Positions 12,388 to 21,669 of a DNA stretch of 64,000 bases are shown here, in pieces. The notes below the pieces were generated by a model. It made no database searches. It was given only the letters and a program-made list of their open reading frames with translations, and was not told the origin of the DNA. This DNA comes from Actinomucor elegans (lineage: Eukaryota; Mucoromycota; Mucoromycetes; Mucorales; Mucoraceae): assembly GCA_026027325.1 (NCBI GenBank), contig JAMSLZ010000006.1, forward strand, positions 1,922,001-1,986,000, read 5' to 3'. Numbering within the stretch: the first letter of the stretch is position 1; every line of letters starts with the position of its first letter. Made by a program: the position numbers and the translations under genes.

Positions 12388-12434
12388 TCTAGATCTCTCG
12401 ACTGATCTCGTTTTAATGCTGTATTAGATTAGTG
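12388..12434 (+). repeat. Interspersed repeat copy (orientation A)
   Basis: Contains TCTAGATCTCTCGACTGATC, then TCGTTTTAATG and TATTAGATTAG, the family core in forward orientation. Confidence 0.6.
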
Positions 12435-12549
12435 TTATAAGCCCAGAACGAAAAGTTAAAGATGCTAAAGATTGTATTTAACCTATTACAGTGGTATACT
12501 ATATATTGTTATACTTCATACAACCAAGGTTGCCTACTAAAGAACTATA

Positions 12550-12592
12550 TGTTTCTCAACTAATCCCGATCAGATATCGCATTTGAATGAGG
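12550..12592 (+). repeat. Interspersed repeat copy (orientation A)
   Basis: Contains TTTCTCAACTAATCCCGATC then ATATCGCATTTGAATGA, the right half of the core. Confidence 0.55.
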
Positions 12593-13899
12593 CTTTATAT
12601 TTAGAATGAAATACTATATCTAATAATACCTTTGTTTAATCGAGGTATAATTAATATATGTCGTTTCAATTATTAACATGTACTAACTACTCTATGGCGG
12701 TTTTGAGAGATAATTAGCATACAGTCTTTAAAGCGAGCGGGTATCTAGACGATTATATGCGATGCCAAGGTACAAGCACTATACATATTCAAGGTTTCAG
12801 CTCGTCGTCTAATCTGACATTCAATAATAATACAATATTTAATAGATCTCAAGCTGTGCAATATAGATATCTAGGTCTTTTTCTTTTGCATTAATAAACA
12901 AATCGTACGTTCAGCGCGATTGAATTGCTATAGTCCCTTTTGTATTAGAAATAATTTTATATTTTATATAACTCTCACTCTGCTCGACCCCATTTTGATT
13001 GGCCATTTGACATTAAATATCACAGTAATAAAGACTTCTTTCGTAGAGAGACTTGAAAGTATGAATAATAGTGGTTATCTATCACATATTTATACTTTTT
13101 TGTCTTCTTATAAGAACTAATTATAGGGTTAATAATCGATTTTGTTAAGGCACTTTTTCAAAAATTTGGATCAGCTCACCTGTACTGATACTTTCATAGC
13201 ATCTATACGGACTAGATTAAACTTTTCAAGTTTCTCTTTTATTTTATCTTAGAGTGCTACTCGTAATAATTAAATCAATTTATCGCATTTCATCCAAATT
13301 TTAAAGCGACAGCATAGATAACAGTTCCTGAACAAGCGGTGTTCAACTTTTGTATAATTTAAGTTGATATTCTACACAAGTATGGCATGTAAATTCATTA
13401 TGTTTGTTGCTGTTTCTTTCTTTCATTAGAACATAGCGCTAGGATTAAATATCATTATGAGATATTATATTCTAAGGCGATTATCCTTGGTATTCGGCTA
13501 TCAAATCAAACATCAACTGATGAAGTAAATAACTGAGTGTCGCCAAAGGCGTTTCGCTAAATACCAGCGACCAATATATATTGTTTTTTAAATCTTATAA
13601 ATGAAGGAGTCAAACTTATGTCTACAATCTTACAGATAAACTACTTATATTACTGCAGAAAATGTGCTGTGCCACTTTGAATATTGAATCACTTCATTAG
13701 TGTATATTTTGATCAATCAGATAGGAGAAGAGGGCTTTTTTAAGACAAAAATACACTTATAGGTTACTGCGTGATAATCAACAGCCATAGTAGTAAAAAA
13801 AAAAAAATGTATTCACATTGAACCTTCATTTGAAATTATGTTTTTCCAGGTTCGCCAACATGTGTTGTATGAGCATTTATGTTTGAAATAATAATATGG

Positions 13900-14700
13900 G
13901 TGAGCTGATCCATAATTGCAAAATGCAGAAAGAGCATAAGAAAGTTTTTTCATCCAACGATTATATTTGAAGGATATTTTTTCTGAATTGTATACATTTC
14001 TTTGATCAAGATGGCTATAGTAATAAACATCACTGGCAGCCCCAGTTGGAGAATAAATTCCAATCTTGGCATAATACGATCCTTGAATCTCATTTGGGTA
14101 GAATCACCATCAATGTTGCAGCTACCTTTATGAGCTTCTAAGTACTCGATATCTTGCAGAAATAACCAAATGGATAGTCATGACCGATACCATACATTAT
14201 CTTCCTCTTAGACAGAATTGCGCATTAATGTTTAATTTTTCAAGCTTAAACACACAGTATTCAGCTGTACTTCTTCTACCACGCTGCGGCTTTATTATTT
14301 TTGGTAGAACATGTTATATTCGGTGCTAAAGACGAAGGATATAAGTTAAAATACAAAAATAAAAGAATAGACAGTAAAATGGAATCAACTATCCTGATAT
14401 TAAAAGCTATTCTAATGTTTATTCACAATTCAAAATCAAGTCTTTATATACATTTCATCAGAGCTTAATAATGTAGCATTTAATCTATCAGCACGCATGG
14501 CCTTACAACGGAGTCCAATCCCAGCAGCCACTAATAAGCCTTTCAACCACGCATTGTTGTAACTGTATAACCCACGCGTTATTTGATATTCAGGTCTTAA
14601 CTTAAGATGACACTCGATACCATTCGATAGTATGCTGCCGCATGTTTCTTGTAATAATTATTGGCTAATAATTCTAAGGATGACACATCGCTTGTACTTA
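13900..14700 (-). pseudogene. Unrecognised minus-strand coding fragments, gene or relic
   Basis: Three open stretches in the same orientation look like protein. One of about 74 codons ends near 14,446 and contains LRPEYQITRGLYSYNNAWLK. A second near 14,230-14,280 contains STAEYCVFKLEKLNINAQF. A third of about 65 codons ends near 13,950 and contains IDGDSTQMRFKDRIMPRLEF followed by a hydrophobic segment (QLGLPVMFITIAILI). I could not join them with good splice sites, and an internal stop lies between the first and second, so decay is more likely than an intact gene. No family is recognised. Confidence 0.3.
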
Positions 14701-15252
14701 TGTAGACCTCGTTAATCTGATTGAGCTATCAGAAAGAGTCTGTGTATGACATAAATGAACAGTTGATTCCTTACTATTATGTCGATGCTAGGTAGTAGGT
14801 GGAATACAACAGAACACGTCATCGATGGAATGTGAACCTTAATTTTTAACCTGCTATTACCATATGTAATATCAAGGTTTTTAATAGTAATTGATATTCA
14901 AATTAGAGAGAATGGCAATATGAAAATGATTTAACAAAGGAAACTGAATTATTCCTCATGTAATAAAGATTTAAAAACTACAAACGGAATACTAGTGCTG
15001 TATTACTTCATTAACGCGAAATTAAAGTGAAGAGTCGTCCTAAATGGACCGACTTACTCATCAATGCTTGCAAATTAACAATGTCAATGAATGAATAGAT
15101 CAAGATCATATTCCACAAGCTTTGAAAACATGGCGTACTATCGGGGAAATATTTTGCAAAACTCAGGAGCCAATAATATGCGACAAATCACGTGATTGAT
15201 TTAAATTTTTTATTATGAATATTATGATGGCGTCATTCAAAATGACACAAAG

Positions 15253-15325
15253 GCCTCTTTAGCTCCAATGGTAGAGCGCGGCTCTCGTAAAGCTGAGGTT
15301 GCGTGTTCGAGTCGCGCAGGAGGCA
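15253..15325 (+). tRNA. tRNA-Thr, anticodon CGT
   Basis: A complete intronless cloverleaf of 73 bases folds by eye. The acceptor stem is GCCTCTT with AGGAGGC, the D stem GCTC/GAGC, the anticodon stem CGGCT/AGCTG with loop CTCGTAA (anticodon CGT, reading ACG), the variable loop AGGTT, and the T stem GCGTG/CGCGC around TTCGAGT. The discriminator is A. The G1-C72 and C2-G71 pairs suit threonine identity in yeast. A T run (TATTTTTC) about 5 bases downstream can serve as the RNA polymerase III terminator. It is the only tRNA found in the window. Confidence 0.93.
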
Positions 15326-16683
15326 TGTTATTTTTCTTCTTTTTTAAAAGGTGTGTAGTTTATGTAGCATTTTTTAATGTAAAATGTTTTTTTGGGTCAG
15401 TCCTCTACAAACTCATCGAGGGTTAGACCGATTTATATTTCAAATAGAGTGTTCTAAATACTGTTTTAACGTAGCTATATTGTATATGTAATTCTTTTTA
15501 CTAAAGGTGTTGTTTCAAATCATTGAGTAATGCTATTATACAGAATGAAAATGGTTTATTGGGATAGAAGCTAGGTTATGATATCACCATCAGCAAAATA
15601 AAGTATAATAGAATCAAAGCAGACACATAAAACTGTTATTGTGGCTTGTGAAGCATATAATAGTCGGGTTGCGCTTAATTTGATGTGGCTCTGGTCTCGC
15701 TTAAACTGAAATAATACGGAATTTAGTGTTCAAATTGTAGCCATGACTTTCATATACAAAAAAAAAAAAAAATAGAAAAATACAGGGACATGCTATCGAA
15801 TACGCTAAAGTTATAACTTGAGTCAGCTGTACTAGCTTCATAAAAAAATTGAACGAGAAAATGTAAACCTAAAAATTCTTTTTACGAATGCCTTTTCAAC
15901 ATGACAGCATTTATCGATTGACTCCAGTTTAATGCCACATCCGGTAGCCGATATATATTCGAAATAAAGTAATACAACTGCTAAGATTATTATTTTATTA
16001 AAAGACTATGAGTGTACTATACTTTGGTTATTGATAGTAAAGTACATGTATTTTATGCAATTTTGATCTATGAGTCTGTATATCTTTTGACCAAACCAAG
16101 TCAAATGCTACATATGTTAAATGGTCCTTGCTCAAAATGAACTGCTGGGGTTGTCATTTTTTTTATATATATATGTAGATTTAATCTAAGTACGATGAGT
16201 TTATTTTATTTTCAATAATTAATGGAAATAGCAAGCTTTTCATACAATCTAAATGTAATGATCAATAGATCTCTCGGCCAATCTCGGTTAAATATCGCAT
16301 TGAATCAATAATTCAAGACCAAAATAATTTGTTTTATTCAACTTCAATATAATCAATGTATTACACAAGTCATTGTATAAATGTAGGATATATTTCCTTT
16401 TTTTTTTATATCTTCTTGTATGAAGTACTCACCTCGCAAGAGTTAGACCATTTTTATATCTGATCAGTATTGGATGTTTAATAAACTGCAGCAATTGTTA
16501 GATCTTCTTAGAGGATAAAACTTCCGTTTGATAATCATATCAATGAATCATTTATGTATATTAACCTTTACTCATACCAAGCTTCGTGGTATCAGCCTTT
16601 TACATTAACCATGCACAGAAAAATGTTTTGGTGCTGTATTCTGAGGATAGATGAACTAGCTCGTTCCTAGTGGGTAAACGTTT
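15326..16683. other. Spacer without genes
   Basis: AT-rich sequence with an A run near 15,759 and one interspersed repeat copy at 16,253-16,310. No supported gene is seen. Confidence 0.55.
16253..16310 (+). repeat. Interspersed repeat copy (orientation A)
   Basis: One of the best copies: AATGATCAATAGATCTCTCG, then GCCAATCTCGGTTAAATATC and GCATTGAATCAA. Confidence 0.65.
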
Positions 16684-17115
16684 TCATGTTTTGCCGTGAT
16701 GATGATCACTTTGCTTATTTAAGGTTAATTCAGACATCATCAATGCACGCAGTGAATGCAGAAAGATAGTAGCGATGATCAGAATACCAGATGCATAAAC
16801 AAACAAAAAAAAGCTATTTAGAGATTTTTTCCTAGTAAACCATGCATGAAGCAAATTAGATGTTCCGTATAAACTCGTCACCTGTGTACTCGAATCATAA
16901 TGTGATGTAATTGAATGCCAAGTATGCTTGCTAAAACCCCCCCTCACCAATACTTTAGTTGCAAACTGAACGATATCGCAACGCTTGACTTGATATTGAA
17001 TTATATACTGCCAGTTGATACAAGTGCTTTTTCCGATACTGATATAACGAAACGTAACTGAAAAAGGCCGTAACAAATGATGCATCACAAGAAACACCCT
17101 TTCTTTGTACCCCAT
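16684..17115 (-). CDS. Possible small membrane protein, unknown
   Basis: A minus-strand frame of up to 187 codons (to 17,247) is open in AT-rich DNA, which is longer than chance frames nearby. The ATG at 17,115 (MGYKERVFLVMHHLLRPF) gives 143 aa; further in-frame ATGs lie upstream. The only clear feature is one C-terminal membrane segment (FFLFVYASGILIIATIFLHS) followed by a short polar tail ending HHHGKT, as in a tail-anchored protein. I do not recognise the family, no intron is needed, and it may not be a gene. Confidence 0.35.
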   Translation of the reverse strand: MGYKERVFLVMHHLLRPFSVTFRYISIGKSTCINWQYIIQYQVKRCDIVQFATKVLVRGGFSKHTWHSITSHYDSSTQVTSLYGTSNLLHAWFTRKKSLNSFFLFVYASGILIIATIFLHSLRALMMSELTLNKQSDHHHGKT

Positions 17116-17415
17116 TATTATGTATTTTTTGTGTCTAACATTGACAAGACTATATGTTCGTTTGTTATTGTTCAGACAAAAAGAGAAAGAAGAAAAAGGC
17201 ATATGATAAACCTTTTTTTTCTTTTTGCTTTTATTAGATTGGATCATAGAAGTACTGTAAATTATAAAGAAAGAGTAGTTTAGTAATTATATAAAAGTGT
17301 AAATAAAGGGGATGAGGAAATAAAGACTAGTAGAATTTCAGTTTCAGTGAGATAGTAGGGGAATACATAGTAGTTCTAAGGAAAGTTTTTTTTTTTTCTT
17401 TTTGAGGTTGAGAGT

Positions 17416-18952
17416 TTACTTTTGTTGAACAGTAGTGGATGATGATTTCCAGAACATCCAGGATTTACGCTTATTCAACTTCTTTTCAGGTTTAGAAGCA
17501 GCAAGAACAGTATTCTTTGATTCATGAACGGTTGATAATTCAGGTACTGGAGGTGGGGTCTATGAGATTGTTGGATTAGTACAAAGTTTTTTCTTTTTAC
17601 ATCCGATATTGCAGTTATACCTTGTCTCCGCGTTTGAACAAGCCTAAAATCTGTGATTTTCTCTTTGTAACACTCTTGTCTCTATTGTAACCAAGGATAC
17701 TTCTGCTCTTTCGAAGATTTGATTTAGAAGCTAATTCCTTGACAGGCTCTTCTTCATGAATGGTCGCATCAGTGTGAGTTGTAACAGATTCAGTTAAAAC
17801 ACTCTGAGATCGAAGAGTTGGTGTTTCAGTAGATTCGACTTGACTCTCCTTTGTGACAGTCTCGGTTGTAGATTCAATGAAAATAGCTTTCGTTTCTTCC
17901 TTGGAGACAGCTGATTGAACAGGAACAGTTTCAGTTGGTTGTTGATCTGATACGGCAGATTCTTTTGTAGTGACAGCTGGTGTCTCGTCCTTGTTGGTTT
18001 CCTGTTCAATAGGTGTTTCTTCTTCCTTGACAGCGATGACGGGCTCTGCTTCCTTGATAGCAGGAGCTTCTTTGACAGGTTCTTCAGCCTTGACGGACAC
18101 AATGGGTTCCTGTTCCTTTGTGATCTCAGTAATGATAGGCTCCTCTATCTTTGCAGCTTCAGTAATAATAGGCTCTTCCACCTTTGCGACTTCAGTGGCA
18201 ACAGACTCTTCCGCCTTTTTAGTAGCTTCAATAACAGGTTCCTCAACCTTGATCTCTTCTGTCTTGGTAGCTTCATTCATTTCCTTGACTTCTTCTACTT
18301 TAGCAGGTTCCTCAGCCTTAGTAGCTTCAATAGATGTCTTGATCTCTTCTCCCTTGACAGGTTCAGTAGATGCCTTGATTTCTTCAACCTCTTCAGCTGC
18401 AGGCTGGTCCCTGGCAGTCTCAGCAACAGACTCTTCGACTTGCTTACCAGCAGCAACCTCAGAGACGGACTCAGACACAACGACAATGGTAGTTTCAGGC
18501 ACTTCTTGTTTCTTTTCTTGCAATAAAGAAGTGGTAGTCTCTACGCTTTCTTCATTAGTAGTAGATCCAGTTTCTACCTTGACAGCAGCCAACGCAGGCG
18601 ATTCCTTCTTGATTTCTTCGGGAATAGGCTCGACAGCAATTGTGACAGGTTCTTGTACGGGCACAATGGCTTTTTCCAAAGTAACAGTGATGGGTTCAAT
18701 ATTATCGGTGGCGGTAGATTCCAAGGCAACAACGACAGGCTCTGCCTTGACTTCGATTTGAGAAGGCTCTTCAAGAGTTTCTTTTGTTAATTCAATAGTT
18801 TCGTTCGTGTTGTTGTCTTCATTGATGGATGAACCAGCGGAACTGTTTGTTGCAGTAGGTGTAGTCACTTCAGTAGGTGTAGAGACTACTTTCTTTTGTT
18901 GTTGTTTGCGAGCAGCTGCAGATTTCTTTTTATTACCACCTTTCTTAGCCAT
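17416..18952 (-). CDS. Disordered lysine-rich N-terminus, Glu/Val/Pro-repeat protein
   Basis: Two exons, 18,952-17,621 and 17,559-17,416, with a 61-nt GT-AG intron, give 491 aa. The start MAKKGGNKKKSAAARK is a lysine-rich head. Next comes about 380 residues of low-complexity sequence made of imperfect units such as KVEEPIITEAAKIEEP. The C-terminal region is basic with three similar motifs: KSRSILGYNRDK, KRKSQILGLFKRG and, in exon 2, KRKSWMFWKSSS. There is no enzyme domain, signal peptide or membrane segment. The start lies only 67 bases from the stop codon of the upstream FAS1 gene on the same strand, so its promoter must be very compact or lie within that gene. The function is unknown; the basic W/F/L motifs could be kinase or membrane docking sites (inference). 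Confidence 0.75.
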
Positions 18953-19019
18953 TTTTGAAAAAAAAAAAGTTTGAAACAATAAAAAAAAAGTGTTTTTATT
19001 AGGAGCGTGCAGTTTTTAT

Positions 19020-20181
19020 TTATAGGGAACAAGTTACACACATAAAGAGTATTACAGTCAATATATTGATTGGCCGATTTAATTTGTATTGTGATTCACC
19101 AGCATTAGTAGGTGGGTTTGTGATACGGGCCCAGTTATTGGCCCACAAGACTATAAAATATTTAGATAAAAGTGGTACAACTACATGATGTTACTTACCT
19201 TGATCGATGATATGCATCATTCCATTTTCCAAAAGGACGTCTTTCACTAAAATACGCGTCCAAACATGATTTTCAGCGTTTAGAGTGCTTACTACATACT
19301 GTTAGCTAATTCTATAAGTGACTCTCGACAGTATCTTACCAAACCAGTTACTGCCGTTGTGTGCGAGGCTAAGTGAATTGTTTGGAAGTAGCGTAGTCAA
19401 TTGAGTATTATTGTTCCAGGCTTGGCTCATGGATATACCGTCTATAACATGCGCTTTGAAAAGTAATTGATTCACATTTCGTCCCAAGGTAAGCGGGTCT
19501 ACTGTACCAAATGCCTTGTCGTCTGGCATAAATAAAGTAACCTGAATGTACATGATTATTGATATATTGGCCTTACCCGTAGTAGTAGTTTAAAACGAAC
19601 CTGATTATTATGAATCTCATGGGCTTGAGCTACCATGTCTCTCGCTTTAGCGTAACCTAGTTCAAATAGAGTTGTCTGGGCATCAACAGGCACAGTTAAG
19701 GCTTTGACGGATAGTTAGATACAGCCAATGATTGCCATTAAACCTTACTTTTATCCAGAATATGCACCATAACTGATTGAACCTGGATTGATTTGACCAC
19801 TGTGGCATGATGCATCAAGCCCGACCGAATTGTTTGGTTGATCATTTTTACAAAAGCCCCGTCTAGTTTGGTTTCAATTATATCACATTCTGTTAAAGGA
19901 CAAAAACGTGGAAGAAGGTGATACCAGGTGGAGTTACTGTCAAGCTTATTCAGGTCCGAAAGTGCATCGTTGTTTGGCGCGAGTAAAGTGATATTCTCTT
20001 TTGTGAGATATTGCTGAAAAGAAAAGTCAAGTATAGATATAAACCTAGATATCTCAGGTATCTGTTTAATTCTTTCAAAAGTATTTTGTGCAGGCAACGG
20101 CTGCTGTATTTGAGCTGAGATTAGATTGTTTTGATAGAGTAATAGCAGCAAAAGGGCGTATATCGCGTAATAGGAAGACAT
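19020..20181 (-). CDS. Secreted protein with two fasciclin (FAS1) domains
   Basis: Five exons (20,181-19,749; 19,701-19,601; 19,541-19,340; 19,291-19,199; 19,150-19,020) join in frame over 47-59-nt introns and give 319 aa. A signal peptide ([19 protein letters not shown]) is followed by FAS1 domain 1 (ITLLAPNNDALSDL, with the closing motif MVHILDKTL) and FAS1 domain 2 (QVTLFMPDDKAFGTVDP, LNAENHVWTRILVKDVLLEN, HIID). Several N-x-S/T sites are present. The C-terminus ends in a hydrophobic stretch (NILTVILFMCVTCSL) suiting a GPI signal or membrane tail. FAS1 proteins act in adhesion at the cell surface. The acceptor of intron 1 is CAAAG rather than YAG, and the acceptor of intron 3 was chosen to keep the conserved STLNAEN frame. 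Confidence 0.88.
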
Positions 20182-20372
20182 GACAAAGTAGTGAAAACAA
20201 AAAACAAAAAGAGGTAAAAAACAAAACGTTATATACCTCCTAGAAAAAATAAAATAAAAAACGGCTTTATTATACATTATGTAATGTTAGCATATGGTAT
20301 GCTGTTTTGTATATAGAAAGAAGGGTCACTGGTATGTCAACTAAAAGGAGGGAGGATCAAATCTCTATCAAT

Positions 20373-20991
20373 TCACCTATACAGCCACTGCATAACTCTA
20401 AGCAAAACACAATGTAAGCCTGAAATTTACACAGACCTGTTTATTTGGTATACCTGCAGAATCAATCTTGTATCTCTCTTTCAGATGGCTTAGTTTTCGT
20501 TTGAATTCATCAAATATTGCCCTGAAATGATCATCCATCAGCATTTTTCTCATTTATGTGCTTCCCTATACCTTTCTTCCATTTCGTATGACTCTAATGT
20601 ATATACGTAAATATCTTCAATATTATAAATGTAAACAAAGTTACCTAATGATCGACGATCCAAAAACTGAATCTCATCCAACTCACTATCGATAAACTGT
20701 TTAAGCTGGGTATATTTATGGCGTAGACTTTGTATCTCATGTTCCATCAACTCGACGCGCTGCTCGGACTTGAATAATTTCTCTTTGAGTCTAATATTTT
20801 CTTGTTCTAAACCATCCGTTTGATTAACTTTTTTGGACTGGAACTTATGCAACTATAAAACCAACGTATTAGTATTATCTCTCGATTGGTTTCATCTGCT
20901 GTGCTATAAGGTTTGCCTTCTTCTTAGCTATTGCAGCAACAGTAGCGGTTGCTGCTTGTTTGTCAACATGCTCTTCTCCCACCGAAATCAT
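20373..20991 (-). CDS. Coiled-coil protein, unknown, exon ends uncertain
   Basis: The firm part is exon 20,852-20,643ish, starting after a TATAG acceptor (LHKFQSKKVNQTDG) and running through a long coiled coil (LEQENIRLKEKLFKSEQRVE, QSLRHKYTQLKQFIDSELDE). It then splices to ESYEMEER and again to AIFDEFKRKLSHLKERYK. A plausible first exon begins at the ATG at 20,991 (MISVGEEHVDKQAAT), but no good GT donor is evident before its stop; a GC donor or a weak GTTGCT site is possible. The 3' end is at 20,398 or 20,373 depending on whether the last intron is removed. The family is not recognised; a kinetochore- or spindle-type coiled-coil protein would be a guess. Confidence 0.55.
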
Positions 20992-21197
20992 CCAAAAAAA
21001 AAGATATAAAAAAGAGAAAAAAAAAACAAAAAAAACAAATAGAAAAGCTGGGCATTTTCAGTGAGGGGGAGGGAAGAGGATTTTCTCTAATGCGTCACAC
21101 GAGCAAAAAGAGTTTACTTGTAGTTACACTTTGTATCTCTCCAACAAATTATAACTATTACTAGTAGAAAAGAAGTAATTTATTATAATAGAAATGA

Positions 21198-21251
21198 TTA
21201 AAACCCGATGAAAGTCAACACGCTGATAGCTAAAACCAAGAAAGTCCATTG
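21198..21251 (-). pseudogene. Severed 3' end of the disrupted secreted-protein gene
   Basis: These bases hold the last 16 codons of the minus-strand gene whose body lies at 27,366-27,811, including the shared target-site duplication CATTG (21,247-21,251). The reading frame fits the other side exactly and ends at TAA (21,198-21,200). The encoded tail, WTFLVLAISVLTFIGF, is a hydrophobic C-terminus as in GPI-anchored proteins. The retrotransposon separates it from its gene by 6.1 kb. Confidence 0.85.
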
Positions 21252-21615
21252 TGTTGTAAACATGACTTGTTCAGTGTCCGTCACCAATCAGGTCAATGTT
21301 CGACAATGCTTATACTCAGCTTGTGCTTTGACAGCTTTGTAACGTCGGTTAAGAGATATATATGGAAATCAATGCTTAGTGCAGCTAACCTTCATAAACT
21401 ATCTATCACCGAATATAAAGTCGTACTAGAATGGATTACTATAAATCCTTGTTAACTCCATGAGCGCAGTCTTTGACTAACTCAATCGTCTATAATATCA
21501 AGTTAAATCCGAACTTCAATTTTGTATAAATAGCTCATCATTTTAATGCTTTAATAAATTAATTCGTTTTATCAGTCTGGTTATTTTTACAGTCTTTATT
21601 ATATTCGATATAACA
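21252..21615 (+). repeat. 5' LTR, 364 bp
   Basis: Starts TGTTGTAAACATGACTTG and ends TATTCGATATAACA. It includes a TATA box, TATAAATAG, at 21,525-21,533 that should drive the genomic transcript; the TTTAATAAATTAATTC that follows may serve as the 3' processing signal in the other LTR. It is identical to 27,002-27,365. Confidence 0.97.
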
Positions 21616-21669
21616 TTTTTTTTAACCTTATCTGCTACTTTTTGGTTTATTATACACTTACTACTCAAT

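Larger units (their letters stand above)
9846..15252. other. Gene desert with decayed coding scraps
   Basis: About 5.4 kb with no clear intact gene. It contains a slightly GC-richer block at 10,040-10,400 with a 72-codon minus-strand frame of no known family, a frame-shifted minus-strand protein-like stretch near 11,503-11,815, interspersed repeat copies near 12.4 and 12.55 kb, A runs at about 12,289 and 13,796, and minus-strand coding-like fragments at 13,900-14,700 described separately. Confidence 0.5.

Noticed and set aside
17970..18761. 263-codon open frame antisense to the disordered Glu/Val-rich gene
   Set aside because: Its Ser/Thr/Ala-only content mirrors the codon bias of the true minus-strand gene, which has a sensible start, an in-frame second exon and a lysine-rich N-terminus.
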